From: Pseudomonadota bacterium
GTDB taxonomy: Bacteria; Pseudomonadota; Gammaproteobacteria; Steroidobacterales; Steroidobacteraceae
Reading direction: 5' to 3'
Assembly (NCBI GenBank): GCA_023423935.1
Contig: JAFAEQ010000015.1
Location: forward strand, 124,001-188,000
DNA length: 64,000 bases
A program made the translations under genes and the position numbers. Shown in pieces: positions 29,021-38,421 of the stretch. The notes under the pieces were generated by a model that worked only from the letters and a program-made list of their open reading frames with translations, was not told where the DNA came from and did no database searches. The first letter of the stretch is position 1; each line of letters starts with the position of its first letter.

Positions 29021-30526
29021 GTGAGCGAAGCAGTTCGATCGGTACTCATTGCAGGCGGCGGCACGGCAGGGTGGATGACCGCTGCGGCGCTTGCGCGCGT
29101 GTTCGGCCCAAGACTGTCCATCACGCTCGTCGAGTCCTCCGAGATCGGCATCATCGGTGTCGGCGAGGCTACGATCCCTGCGATCGCGCAGTTCAATCGC
29201 ATGCTGCGCATCGACGAAGACGAGTTCCTGAAGCACACGCACGGCACTTTCAAGCTCGGCATCGAGTTCGTCGACTGGTACCAGAAAGGCCATGCGTACA
29301 TGCATGCGTTTGGGCCTGTCGGTCGCGATCTCGCCTACATTCCCTTTCATCAGTACTGGATGCGCGATCAGGCGCAGGGATCGGCCGGATCGTTGTGGGA
29401 TTACAGCCTGAACTATCAGGCCGCGAAGCAGGCCCGGTTCGCGCGACTGGAGCGCATTCCAGACACACCGCTGGCGGGGCTCACGTGGGCATTTCATTTC
29501 GATGCGTCGCTCTATGCGGCGTATCTGTCGCGTCTCGCTCAAAGCAGCGGCGTGCGACGCATCGAAGGTCTCATCGGCGAGGTGTTGCTGGATCCGCTGA
29601 GCGGCGAGGTGCGGGCATTGAAGCTGGCCGACGGAACGGAGCTTGCGGCGGATCTGTTCATCGACTGCACGGGATTTCGCGGACTGCTCATCGAGCAGGC
29701 GCTGCACACCGGCTACGAGAACTGGTCGCATTGGTTGCCGTGCGATCGCGCCTGGGCGGTGCCGTCGCGCCGCACCGAGCCGCTTCTGCCTTACACGCGA
29801 TCGACTGCCCTGGAGGCGGGATGGCAATGGCATATTCCGCTGCAGCATCGCACGGGCAACGGCTACGTGTTCTCCTCCGCACACACGAGCGATGAGCGGG
29901 CTCGCGAGACGTTACTGGAGAATCTCAGATCCGAGCCGCTCGGCGAGCCGCGGCTCATCCGCTTCATGACGGGACGCCGCCGCCAGCTCTGGAATCGCAA
30001 TGTCGTGTGCCTGGGGCTCGCAAGCGGGTTCATCGAGCCGCTCGAGTCCACTGCCATTCATCTGATTCAGGTCTGCATCCAGCGATTGATCCTGCTCTTT
30101 CCTCATCGCGGCGATGTGGAGGAAAGACGCCGTGAGTTCAATCGCGCCGCCGCGGCGGAGTACGAATACATTCGCGATTTCATCGTTCTGCACTATCACG
30201 AGAACAACCGGCGCGGCGAGCCGTTCTGGGACGACTGCCGTGCGTTGGCGCTGCCAGACTCCCTGCGACACCGCATCGAGATGTTCCGCGAGAGCGCAGG
30301 CATCTTCTGCGCCAGCGACGATCTGTTCCAACTCCATAGCTGGTTGCAGGTGCTGTGGGGTCAGGGTGTGCGTCCGCGCGCGACGCATCCTTTCGTGGAG
30401 GCCGTCGCGCCGGCCGATCGCGAAGGGTACTTGCACGATTTGCGCCGGCTGATCGCACACGCCGCTCAGCAACTTCCGGCACAGTCGGAGTTCATCGCGC
30501 GGCACTGTTCGTCGGCGGATTCCTGA
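29021..30526 (+). CDS. FAD-dependent tryptophan-halogenase-family protein
   Basis: 501 residues with the complete family signature. IAGGGTAGW (residues 10-18) binds FAD. TFKLGIEF places the catalytic Lys at 78 (Lys79 in PrnA/RebH). WQWHIP at 268-273 is the WxWxIP motif. GFIEPLESTAIH puts the catalytic Glu at 342 (346 in PrnA). The start codon is GTG. Homologues occur beside TonB receptors in sugar loci of Caulobacter and Xanthomonas with unproven roles. No tryptophan or natural-product genes are nearby and no flavin reductase is seen. Chemistry is supported, substrate is not. Confidence 0.92.
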   Translation: MSEAVRSVLIAGGGTAGWMTAAALARVFGPRLSITLVESSEIGIIGVGEATIPAIAQFNRMLRIDEDEFLKHTHGTFKLGIEFVDWYQKGHAYMHAFGPVGRDLAYIPFHQYWMRDQAQGSAGSLWDYSLNYQAAKQARFARLERIPDTPLAGLTWAFHFDASLYAAYLSRLAQSSGVRRIEGLIGEVLLDPLSGEVRALKLADGTELAADLFIDCTGFRGLLIEQALHTGYENWSHWLPCDRAWAVPSRRTEPLLPYTRSTALEAGWQWHIPLQHRTGNGYVFSSAHTSDERARETLLENLRSEPLGEPRLIRFMTGRRRQLWNRNVVCLGLASGFIEPLESTAIHLIQVCIQRLILLFPHRGDVEERRREFNRAAAAEYEYIRDFIVLHYHENNRRGEPFWDDCRALALPDSLRHRIEMFRESAGIFCASDDLFQLHSWLQVLWGQGVRPRATHPFVEAVAPADREGYLHDLRRLIAHAAQQLPAQSEFIARHCSSADS

Positions 30527-30534
30527 TGGGACTC

Positions 30535-30547
30535 GCATACGTATTCA
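30535..30547. promoter_or_regulatory. Predicted LacI-family operator upstream of amylase operon
   Basis: GCATACGTATTCA is the reverse complement of 13 bases of the sites at 22061 and 23825. It lies nine bases after the halogenase stop and about 60 bp before the amylase start, fitting a promoter for the amylase-amylase-MFS unit. Confidence 0.7.
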
Positions 30548-30607
30548 GGCGGCGGCGGTGCGCTGCTGTCGACCGACGATAACTTTGAACGAGAAGGGGG
30601 ATCTCGA

Positions 30608-32039
30608 ATGCTTCATGGCGCACGTGCCCGCATATGGCCCGCGTTGCTCGCGCTTCTTGCGATCGCAGTCGGTTCGTCCTCGCACGCCACGGATGTCGAT
30701 GTCCGATCCACAGCTCGTCCGAGTCCGGATTGGTTGCGTTCTGCAGTCATCTACGAGGTGTTTCCACGCGCGTTCTCCGCGAGCGGGGATCTCAAAGGCG
30801 TCACGGCACAGCTGGACCGGCTGAAAGATCTCGGTGTCGATGTCGTCTGGCTGATGCCCATTCACCCCATGGGCAAGCTCAAGGCGAAGGGAACGCTCGG
30901 CAGTCCTTACGCAGTGCGCGACTACGAGGCGATCGATCCGGCGTATGGCAAGCCCGAAGATCTGAAGGCACTGGTCTCCGCGGCGCACGCACGCGGCATG
31001 AAGGTGTTCATCGATATCGTTGCCAATCACACCGCGTGGGACTCGGTGCTGATCGAGAAGCATCCGCAGTGGTACAAGCACGTCAACGGTGCCATCGTGC
31101 CGCCCAACCCGGACTGGGTGGATGTCGCCCAGCTCGACTACTCGAATCCGCAGTTGCGCGAATACATGAGCGCCATGCTCGTGCGCTGGCTGCACGAGTT
31201 CGGGATCGATGGATTTCGCTGCGACTACGCGAGCGGCGTGCCGACAGACTTCTGGGAGTCGGTGCGTCCCGAGTGGGACCGCGTGCGTCCCGGGCTCGCC
31301 TTTCTTGCTGAAGCGGACGATCCTGCGTTGTTGCGCAGCGCCTTCGATGTCGACTATGGCTGGGCCTTCTATCACGCGGTGAGCCGGACGCTCGTTGGGG
31401 ACGGTCCCGCCTCACAGATTCGTGCCGTGTGGGAACGCGAGGCGGCGCGTTATCCGCGAGGCGGCGCGTTATCCGCGAGGCGCACTGCGGCTGCGTTTCT
31501 CAGATAACCACGATCAGCTGCGAACGACCGCGCAGGCAGGCCTTTCCGCTGCACTGGCCGCCTCAGCGCTCATGTTCACCCTCGACGGTGTGCCATTGCT
31601 CTACAACGGCATGGAGGTCGGCGATACGACGGAATCCGCTGCGCCCGCACTGTTCGAGCGTGTGCCGATTCAGTGGTACATGGTAGAACGACGACCGCCG
31701 ATCGAAGCGTTCTACAAGTCGCTTGCGAGCCTGCGCCGCGCGCATCCGGCATTTACGCGCGGTGAAGTGCATTGGCTGAACAACGCGGATGAACAACGCG
31801 TAGTGAGCTTCGAGCGGGTGAGCGGCGATGAATCGCTCGTCGTCGTGATCAACCTCTCTTCGCTTCCCTTCGCGGGCATCGTCGATGCGGGTGCAGGCCC
31901 CTTCCATGACATCACGCCGGATTGGCTTGCGGGCACGAAGGACACGGAAGGTGCACCACCGAAACGCCGCGGCGTCTCGCTCCCGGCCGTGTACCTGGCG
32001 CCATGGGAATTCCGCGTGTTCTCGCGCGGTGCGAAGTGA
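30608..32039 (+). pseudogene. GH13 alpha-amylase family gene, frameshifted by a 19-bp tandem duplication
   Basis: The first frame (30608-31507) has a signal peptide (WPALLALLAIAVGSSSHA), AVIYEVFPRAFSASGDLKGV, nucleophile Asp206 in GIDGFRCDYAS and acid Glu235 in FLAEADDP. It is lost at an exact duplication of GCGGCGCGTTATCCGCGAG (31442-31460 and 31461-31479). Removing one copy restores REAARYPRGALRLRFSDNHDQLR and the remaining barrel and C-terminal domain to 32039. A product from the uninterrupted first frame would lack the third catalytic Asp. The intact gene would encode about 470 residues. A recent or reversible mutation, or a sequencing artefact, are all possible. Confidence 0.9.
31442..31479. 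repeat. 19-bp perfect tandem duplication inside amylase gene
   Basis: Two identical adjacent copies of GCGGCGCGTTATCCGCGAG. Since 19 is not a multiple of three, the reading frame shifts. Flanking GCGAG and GCG extend the repeat partly on both sides, as expected from replication slippage. Confidence 0.97.
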
Positions 32040-33895
32040 TGACCGTCAAAGGTGGGTGCGTGACGCCAGAGTTGCGCAGGTGCGCGTGCATTCTCTGGCT
32101 GTCGTTGCTGTTCGCAGCGTCCTTTGCCCATGCACAGTCTTTCCGCGATCGCTTGGCTCAAGATGAGATCGTCTACTTCGTGCTGCCCGATCGTTTCGAG
32201 AATGGCGATCCGTCGAACGACCGCGGCGGATTGCAGGGCGATCGCTTGAAGACCGGCTTCGATCCGACGCACAAGGGCTTCTATCACGGCGGCGATCTCA
32301 AAGGACTCACGTCGCGTCTCGAGTATATCCGGGCGCTCGGCGCCACTGCGATCTGGCTCGGGCCGATCTACAAGAACAAGCCGGTGCAGGGCGCGCCGGG
32401 TCAGGAGTCCGCGGGCTATCACGGCTACTGGATCACTGATTTCACGCAGGTCGATCCGCATTTCGGGACGCGCCAGGATCTGACCGAGTTCGTCGAGGCC
32501 GCCCATGAGCGCGGCATGAAGGTGTATCTCGACATCATCACGAATCACACGGCCGATGTGATTGCGTATCGGGAATGCCCGAGCGGCGGATGCGCATATC
32601 GCTCGCCCGCAGACTATCCCTACACGCGTCGCGGCGGTGTCGAAGGCGAGCCGATCAATGACGGTTTCCTCGGGGTCAACGAGCAGACGCCGGCGAACTT
32701 TGCGCGTCTGAATCGTCCGGATTTCGCATACACCCCGTTCGTGCAGAAGTCGGAAGCACACGTGAAAGTGCCGGCGTGGCTCAACGATCCCATCTGGTAC
32801 CACAATCGCGGCGATACGACGTTCAAAGGTGAGAGCACCAGGCTCGGTGACTTTGCGGGTCTGGATGATCTGATGACCGAGAACCCACGTGTGCTCGAAG
32901 GTTTCATCGAGATCTATGGCGCATGGATTGACGACTTCGGCGTCGACGGGTTTCGGATCGACACCGCCAAGCACGTGAATCCGGAGTTCTGGCAGACCTT
33001 CGCGCCGGCGATGCTCGAGAAGGCGCGTGCGCGTGGCATTCCCAACTTTCACATCTTCGGCGAAGTGTTCACTGAAGAGGTGGATGTAGCCGCGCTCGCC
33101 CGCACGACGCAGGTCGATCGCCTCCCATCCGTGCTCGACTTTGCCTTCCGCGCGGCAATCGTCCAGACCGTCGCGGGAACGAAAGGGACGGAGGTCCTCA
33201 ATGATCTGTTTGCCGGCGATGTGCTGTATCGCGGCGGCGCCGTCGGCGCTGCTGCTTTGCCGACGTTCGTGAGCAATCACGATGTCGGCCGGTTCGCGTT
33301 CTATGCCCGCAAGGCGTTTCCGCAGGCGGACGATCGCGAGATTCTCGCGCGCACCCGGCTCGCGCACGCCATGATGCTCACGTTGCGCGGTGTTCCGGTC
33401 ATCTATGCGGGAGACGAACAAGGGTTTGCTGGCGACGGCGGCGATCAGGATGCGCGTGAGGATCTGTTTCCCAGTCAGGTCGCGTCCTACAACGACAACA
33501 AGCTTGTGGGAACGCACGTGACGACGGCGAGCAGCAACTTCGATCGTTCCCATCCGCTGTTCCCGACCATCGCAAGGCTCTCCGAGTTGCGTCGGAGCAC
33601 GCCGGCCTTGCGACGCGGAGAGCAGGTCGTGCGCAATTTTCGCGATCATCCAGGACTGTTTGCCGTCTCCCGCATCGATCGTGCAAGCGGTAGCGAAGTT
33701 CTGATCGCATTCAACACCTCCACGCAGCCCCTCGAAGCCAATGTCGAAGTGGATGCTCGCGCGGCGAAGTTCAGCTCGCTCTACGGCAGCTGTGCATCGC
33801 AAGCGCTCGCGCCTGCAAGTTATCGCATCACGCTCGCGCCGCTCGACTTCGTCGTCTGTGCCGTCGAGTCCTCCGCGCATTCGATCGGTGAATGA
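32039..33895 (+). CDS. GH13 alpha-amylase family enzyme, exported
   Basis: 618 residues. The ATG at 32039 overlaps the previous stop (TGATG) and gives a signal peptide (CILWLSLLFAASFAHAQ). IVYFVLPDRFENGDPSNDRGG is followed by FYHGGDLKGLTSRLEYIRALGATAIWLGPIYKN. The catalytic set is intact: Asp308 in GVDGFRIDTAKHV, Glu342 in HIFGEVF and Asp415 in VSNHDVGRF. It is likely a periplasmic amylase or cyclomaltodextrinase-like enzyme producing short maltooligosaccharides. Since the preceding paralogue is broken, this may be the only functional exported GH13 here. Confidence 0.94.
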   Translation: MTVKGGCVTPELRRCACILWLSLLFAASFAHAQSFRDRLAQDEIVYFVLPDRFENGDPSNDRGGLQGDRLKTGFDPTHKGFYHGGDLKGLTSRLEYIRALGATAIWLGPIYKNKPVQGAPGQESAGYHGYWITDFTQVDPHFGTRQDLTEFVEAAHERGMKVYLDIITNHTADVIAYRECPSGGCAYRSPADYPYTRRGGVEGEPINDGFLGVNEQTPANFARLNRPDFAYTPFVQKSEAHVKVPAWLNDPIWYHNRGDTTFKGESTRLGDFAGLDDLMTENPRVLEGFIEIYGAWIDDFGVDGFRIDTAKHVNPEFWQTFAPAMLEKARARGIPNFHIFGEVFTEEVDVAALARTTQVDRLPSVLDFAFRAAIVQTVAGTKGTEVLNDLFAGDVLYRGGAVGAAALPTFVSNHDVGRFAFYARKAFPQADDREILARTRLAHAMMLTLRGVPVIYAGDEQGFAGDGGDQDAREDLFPSQVASYNDNKLVGTHVTTASSNFDRSHPLFPTIARLSELRRSTPALRRGEQVVRNFRDHPGLFAVSRIDRASGSEVLIAFNTSTQPLEANVEVDARAAKFSSLYGSCASQALAPASYRITLAPLDFVVCAVESSAHSIGE

Positions 33896-35394
33896 ACATG
33901 ACCAGCAAGCCGCAGCTCTCTTTCTGGCAGATATGGAACATGTGCTTCGGCTTCCTCGGCATTCAGTTCGGCTTCGCATTACAGAATGCAAACGTGAGTC
34001 GGATCTTCCAGACGTTGGGTGCAAAGGTCGACGAGATCCCGATCCTCTGGATCGCAGCGCCGCTGACGGGGCTCATCGTGCAGCCCATCGTCGGCTACTA
34101 CTCGGATCGCACCTGGAATCGCCTAGGTCGTCGTCGCCCTTATTTCCTTGCTGGCGCCGTGCTCACGACGCTTGCCTTGTTCGCGATGCCGAACTCGCCC
34201 TCGCTCTGGGTTGCGGCAGGATTGCTGTGGATTCTCGATGCTTCGCTGAACGTGTCGATGGAGCCGTTTCGCGCCTTCGTCGGCGACCAGTTGTCGCCCC
34301 GACAGCGGCCCGCAGGCTATGCAATGCAGAGCTTTTTCATTGGCATCGGCGCGGTGGTCGCAAGCCTTTTGCCCTGGTTGCTCACGACCTTCGGCGTCGA
34401 TAACAGCGCGCAGCCCGGTGGCATCCCGCTCACGGTGAAGTACGCGTTCTATGCGGGCGGCACGATTCTGTTCCTCGCGGTCGGCTGGACGATCCTCAGC
34501 ACGCGCGAGTATCCGCCCGAGCAGTTGGAGCGCTTCGACGATGCAGGAATTGCACAGGAGTCGAAGGTGGATGGGGTGAGAGCACGTCGCGATGGGTTCA
34601 TCTGGCTGATTGCCGGTGCTGCCGCAGTGTTCGCGATCCGCTCGCAGCGACTTCAGGCCGAGCTGTATCTGCTTGCGTTCGGCTTGATTGTCTATGGTGT
34701 CGCGCTATTGCTCGCAAGTCGCATGCGTACGCGCAATGCGTTCACCGCGATCCTGGCCGACTTGCAGGACATGCCGGCAGCCATGCGACGTCTCGCCGTC
34801 GTGCAGTTCTTTTCGTGGTTTGCATTGTTTGCGATGTGGATCTACACGACGGCTGCGGTGACGCAGGTTCACTTCGCTGCGCCGGATGCGCAGGCGGCGC
34901 GTTTCAACGAAGGCGCCAATTGGGTCGGCGTGCTGTTTGCGTCCTATAGCGGCTTTGCAGCAGTCGCAGCCATCGTGATTCCGATATTGGTGCGCCGGCT
35001 CGGCTTGCGTATCAGCCACATGATCAATCTATGGCTCGGGGCTGCAGGTCTCGTTTCGTTTGCGTTGATTCGCGATCCTCAATGGCTGATCGCCTCGATG
35101 GTCGGCGTCGGCTTCGCATGGGCGTCGATCGTCTCGTTGCCCTACGCGCTGCTTTCCAATCATCTTCCGGCAGCGAAGATGGGCGTCTACATGGGGATCT
35201 TCAATTTCTTCATTGTCATCCCCCAGCTGCTGGCCGCGAGCGTCCTCGGCTTTCTGCTGCATGCGTTTGCAGGCGGACAGCCGATCTATGCATTGGTGAT
35301 CGGCGGCATCAGTCTGTTCATCGCTGGACTGACGGTCATGCGAGTCGACAATCCGCAGCGTGACGACGTCCGCGTCGCGCGCGCGACGGGCTGA
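33892..35394 (+). CDS. MFS sugar transporter (maltose/maltooligosaccharide, SLC45/GPH-like)
   Basis: 500-residue inner-membrane carrier with about 12 hydrophobic segments. IVQPIVGYYSDRTWNRLGRRRPYFLAGAV is the loop typical of SLC45-type sugar:H+ symporters, and FASYSGFAAVAAIVIPILVRR repeats it in the second half. The start overlaps the amylase stop by four bases, so it is translationally coupled. It probably carries maltose-type products to the cytosolic alpha-glucosidase at 22169. Lack of a PTS or ABC partner supports this. Confidence 0.92.
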   Translation: MNMTSKPQLSFWQIWNMCFGFLGIQFGFALQNANVSRIFQTLGAKVDEIPILWIAAPLTGLIVQPIVGYYSDRTWNRLGRRRPYFLAGAVLTTLALFAMPNSPSLWVAAGLLWILDASLNVSMEPFRAFVGDQLSPRQRPAGYAMQSFFIGIGAVVASLLPWLLTTFGVDNSAQPGGIPLTVKYAFYAGGTILFLAVGWTILSTREYPPEQLERFDDAGIAQESKVDGVRARRDGFIWLIAGAAAVFAIRSQRLQAELYLLAFGLIVYGVALLLASRMRTRNAFTAILADLQDMPAAMRRLAVVQFFSWFALFAMWIYTTAAVTQVHFAAPDAQAARFNEGANWVGVLFASYSGFAAVAAIVIPILVRRLGLRISHMINLWLGAAGLVSFALIRDPQWLIASMVGVGFAWASIVSLPYALLSNHLPAAKMGVYMGIFNFFIVIPQLLAASVLGFLLHAFAGGQPIYALVIGGISLFIAGLTVMRVDNPQRDDVRVARATG

Positions 35395-35404
35395 GAGTTC
35401 CTGT

Positions 35405-35770
35405 CTAGGACGAGTGCCGGCTGCCTCCACCGGTGGTCAGCCCGATGCTTGGAACGCCGCCGAACTTGCCCGCGCCTGCGCTTCCGCTCAGGTTCTCCGG
35501 ATGCGTGCGTGGGGCGCGAAGATCTTCGTCGGTGTCTTGTGGATCCTTTGATTCCTGCGCCTCGGGATCCCAGCTCGTCCCCGTATAGTGACCTTGTCCG
35601 AAGCCGCCGCCGAAATCATCCTCGCGCGTAAGGCTCCGATCGTAGTCGCTGCCGGGTGCGCCCTTCAGCAGTTCCTCATGGAGCTCTTCGGGTGTCGACG
35701 TGGTTGCATCGCGTGCCGCAGCGATGTGGTCCTTCGGGCGGGTCGAAGATCTATCCTCTCGATGAGCCAT
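35405..35770 (-). CDS. Hypothetical hydrophilic protein
   Basis: 121 residues, rich in Gly, Ser, Asp, Glu, with no membrane segment and probably disordered. It contains STPEELHEELLKGAPGSDYDRSLTREDDFGGGFGQGHYTGTSWD near the middle. I start at MAHRED because GGGAGA lies seven bases upstream; a longer form from 35797 is possible. Proximity to the csbD-like gene suggests a stress-related role, but no known family was recognised. Confidence 0.6.
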   Translation of the reverse strand: MAHREDRSSTRPKDHIAAARDATTSTPEELHEELLKGAPGSDYDRSLTREDDFGGGFGQGHYTGTSWDPEAQESKDPQDTDEDLRAPRTHPENLSGSAGAGKFGGVPSIGLTTGGGSRHSS

Positions 35771-35964
35771 GGCTGAATCTCCCGTGATCTGATGCACGTA
35801 AGAACGCCCGGCTCGAATTCAAAGTTGCTGTTCTCATGTAGGCGGACATCTGAAAGCTGAACCACCACGCGCTCACGCATTCGTAACGAACGCGACATGC
35901 GGCGAGTGCAACCAACGCAAAAGACCCTGCGTTGTGTCGCTGTGTATCAACCGGAGATGACCAG

Positions 35965-36162
35965 ATGAATCGCAATCAGACAGGCGGCTTAGGAAAGGAG
36001 ATCAAGGGCGCGGTCAAGGAGGGCGTGTCGAAGGTAACAGGCAACAAGGCCGGCGAAGTCGAAGGCAAGGTCGAGAAGAACGTCGGTAAGGTTCAATCAG
36101 AAGTCGGCAACGAGCAGGAACGTGCGCGCGAACGGCGCGACGATACTCGCCGCGGTCACTGA
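35965..36162 (+). CDS. CsbD-like stress protein
   Basis: 65 residues: MNRNQTGGLGKEIKGAVKEGVSKVTGNKAGEVEGKVEKNVGKVQSEVG. The Gly-Lys-rich KEIKGAVKEGVSKVTGN repeat is typical of CsbD family proteins, small general-stress proteins of unknown molecular function. GGAG lies about ten bases before the ATG. It is followed by a strong terminator, so it is probably a single-gene unit. Confidence 0.85.
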   Translation: MNRNQTGGLGKEIKGAVKEGVSKVTGNKAGEVEGKVEKNVGKVQSEVGNEQERARERRDDTRRGH

Positions 36163-36173
36163 CCTATGTTTGC

Positions 36174-36200
36174 GGGGCGTCGGTCACCGACGCCCCCTTT
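36174..36200 (+). terminator. Terminator after csbD-like gene
   Basis: GGGGCGTCGG (36174-36183) and CCGACGCCCC (36187-36196) form a perfect 10-bp stem with a three-base loop, followed by CTTT. It lies 11 bases after the stop codon. Confidence 0.85.
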
Positions 36201-36229
36201 GACCTCCAGCGAATGACAATGAAGGCGTG

Positions 36230-36823
36230 TCAGAACCGGTAGCCGACGCCAAAGAACAGCTCTTCCTGAAGTTTGCGTTTGCCGGCGCCGTTCGTGAGAT
36301 CGAACTCGAACCAGCGCATTCCCCCGAAGCCGACCAGCCTTGGAGCGACGTTCAGCTCTACGCGAGCGCTGAAGTCGGTGACTCTATCCGCCGACCCGAA
36401 CGTCAGAATGTCGGGCGCATAGAACGCCTGTCCCGCAATGGCGAGACCCGACTGCCGATTGAGAAGGTAGCGAAGATCTGCGCCTACGCTGAGTGCCATC
36501 ACGTCGTTGTTCTTATTCTGCAGCAGCGCGGCGTAGAGCTGAGGCCCAATAGAGAGCTTCAAACGTCCGAGATCCAGACTGGTCGGAAACAGTAGTCCAC
36601 CGCTGAAGACGATGTCGCGATCTTCAGTGAGCAGGAACGTGCCTTGAAAGCGGCTGCCGCCAACACCTACCGCTTCGCCGCTACTGATGTATCGCAGCTG
36701 CAGCGTGTCATTGCTCATGGCGACTTCGCCGGTCGGTCGCGTCGAGGAGTCGCTCCGTTGCGCATACGACGTAGTTGCGAGAAGCAGCATTCCCAGGACT
36801 GACAGAGTGGTTCTCATGCGCAT
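36230..36823 (-). CDS. YfaZ-family outer-membrane protein
   Basis: 197 residues with a signal peptide (VLGMLLLATTSYAQ). The rest is alternating short beta strands ending in GVGYRF, the C-terminal Phe expected of outer-membrane barrels. SNDTLQLRYISSGEAVGVGGSRFQGTFLLTEDRDIVFSGGLLF matches the YfaZ pattern. Function is unknown in the family. It converges with the csbD-like gene across the terminator. Confidence 0.8.
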   Translation of the reverse strand: MRMRTTLSVLGMLLLATTSYAQRSDSSTRPTGEVAMSNDTLQLRYISSGEAVGVGGSRFQGTFLLTEDRDIVFSGGLLFPTSLDLGRLKLSIGPQLYAALLQNKNNDVMALSVGADLRYLLNRQSGLAIAGQAFYAPDILTFGSADRVTDFSARVELNVAPRLVGFGGMRWFEFDLTNGAGKRKLQEELFFGVGYRF

Positions 36824-37150
36824 GATCTTTGGTGCTCTTGAAACGGCATTGAACTAATGCTGGCTTCTTAGCAATGAGTCCACACTCGAACGGTTCCGCG
36901 AGCCACATGCAAAAGATCTGCGTGCAACGTGCGTGTATGCGATTGACGGAAGGGCCGGAATCCGTCGCTTACCGCGGTGCGCCGTGAATCCGACGCGCGA
37001 CGTGTCGCGTATGCGACTTGACGTTCAGTGTCGCCTGTCGCGGATGATTTCGCGATGCGTCAGACGGGCGTGAATGGATGAGTGGTCACTTGTGCGTGAT
37101 GGGGTCGCTCGATCGAGCTCGTCGCAACGAGCTCATCGCTAATGGGTTCG
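36824..37150. other. Spacer between YfaZ-like and LacI genes
   Basis: Of its 327 bases I see only one structured site: GAGCTCGT (37115-37122) with ACGAGCTC (37127-37134), an 8-bp hairpin just downstream of the minus-strand lacI-type gene, lacking a T-run. No coding sequence is convincing. Confidence 0.5.
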
Positions 37151-38176
37151 TCACGCCTCGCGCGTCGATTGCCTGACGACGAGAGAGGGCGCGATGCTGC
37201 GGCTCTGCGCAGTCTCGCCATGGATGATCGACAGCAGACTTTCGACGAGCAATGTCGCGGCGACCTTCGTGTCCTGATGAACGGTCGTGAGTGAGGGATT
37301 GGCGAAGCGTGCGGTGGGAATATCGTCGAAGCCTGCGACGGCAACGTCCTGCGGAATGCGCAGCCCCCGATCCTGCAATGCGCGCATTGCGCCGATCGCA
37401 ATCAGATCGCTCGCGCAGAACAGTCCATCGAACGTCATGCCGCGATCGAGAAGCAGACATGTCGCGTCGTAGCCAGACTGCTCGGTCGTGAACGCATCCA
37501 CCTGCAAAGCCTCATCGGGCATCAGTCCCGCACCGGCCAGTGCCTGCACGTAGCCACGATAACGTTCCAGGAACTCGGGATAGTGATCCGAGGCGTGACC
37601 CAGAAATGCAATGCTGCGACGGTCGCAGCTCAGCAGGTGATCGGTGATGTCCTTACCGCCCTGGAAATTGTCGCAGCCGATGGAGATGCCCGGCTGTCCC
37701 GGCAGCACTGCACCCCAGCTCACGAAGTGAGTGCCTCGTTCGATCAGCTGCTCGATGCGCGCGAGATACTCCAGATAGTCGCCATAGCCGAGCAGGATGA
37801 TGCCGTCTGCCTTCTTGCTGTCCTGGTAGTCGGTGTGCCAGTTGCTCGAGAGCTGTTGAAAGGAGATCAACAGATCGTAGCCCTGCAGTGCACAGGCACG
37901 TGTGAGCGAGCCGAGCATCGACAGAAAGAACGGATTGATCAGCGAATCGTCGAGCGTGGGGTCTTCGAAGAACAACAGTGCGAGCGTGCCGCACTGCTGC
38001 GAGCGCAGGCTGGAGGCGTTCTTATCGACCTTGTAGTTCAGTTCCTGCGCGATCTGCAGAATGCGTTTGCGGGTTTCCTCGTTGACGGTGGGGCTGCCGC
38101 GCAAGGCGCGTGACACGGTGGGCTGCGACACTCCTGCCAGGTACGCGATATCGTGCGAAGTGGCCTTGCCCTTCAT
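37151..38176 (-). CDS. LacI-family transcriptional regulator, probable alpha-glucan repressor
   Basis: 341 residues. The N-terminal HTH reads SHDIAYLAGVSQPTVSRALRGSPTVNEETRKRI, with a hinge region KNASSLRSQQ, followed by a periplasmic-binding-protein-like sensor domain (DGIILLGYG, SIAFLGHASDHYPEFLERYRGYVQAL, VAVAGFDDIPTARFANPSLTTV). Recognition helix SQPTVSRA suits a CG-centred palindrome. It is the only LacI-family gene in the window. Three TGAATACGTATGCA-type sites precede the alpha-glucosidase, GH97 and amylase units 7-16 kb away, so it is the leading candidate regulator. Its own promoter shows no clear copy. Confidence 0.9.
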   Translation of the reverse strand: MKGKATSHDIAYLAGVSQPTVSRALRGSPTVNEETRKRILQIAQELNYKVDKNASSLRSQQCGTLALLFFEDPTLDDSLINPFFLSMLGSLTRACALQGYDLLISFQQLSSNWHTDYQDSKKADGIILLGYGDYLEYLARIEQLIERGTHFVSWGAVLPGQPGISIGCDNFQGGKDITDHLLSCDRRSIAFLGHASDHYPEFLERYRGYVQALAGAGLMPDEALQVDAFTTEQSGYDATCLLLDRGMTFDGLFCASDLIAIGAMRALQDRGLRIPQDVAVAGFDDIPTARFANPSLTTVHQDTKVAATLLVESLLSIIHGETAQSRSIAPSLVVRQSTREA

Positions 38177-38421
38177 GGAATCCCCGGTTCGATTCCCATC
38201 GTTGTAGTACGCATTTCTAATGCGCGGGAATCCTAAGGAATCTCAGATCAATTCGCCATTCGCAACCACAGTTGCTTTGCCCGCCGAAGCATTTCAACCA
38301 GTTGCAGACTTGCGAAGATGAGGGAAGTCGACAAATCAGAGCTTCCCTCACCCAGGTCCCGCCCGGGAGGACTTCAGGTGCGATGAATCCGGTCCCGAGC
38401 GGGTGAACCCGGGAAGGGACG

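Noticed and set aside
30608..32039. Programmed frameshift in the amylase gene
   Set aside because: No slippery heptamer is seen; an exact 19-bp duplication explains the shift fully.
31712..34024. Minus-strand open frame of 770 codons opposite the amylase genes
   Set aside because: Shadow frame of the two GH13 genes, whose active-site motifs are on the plus strand.
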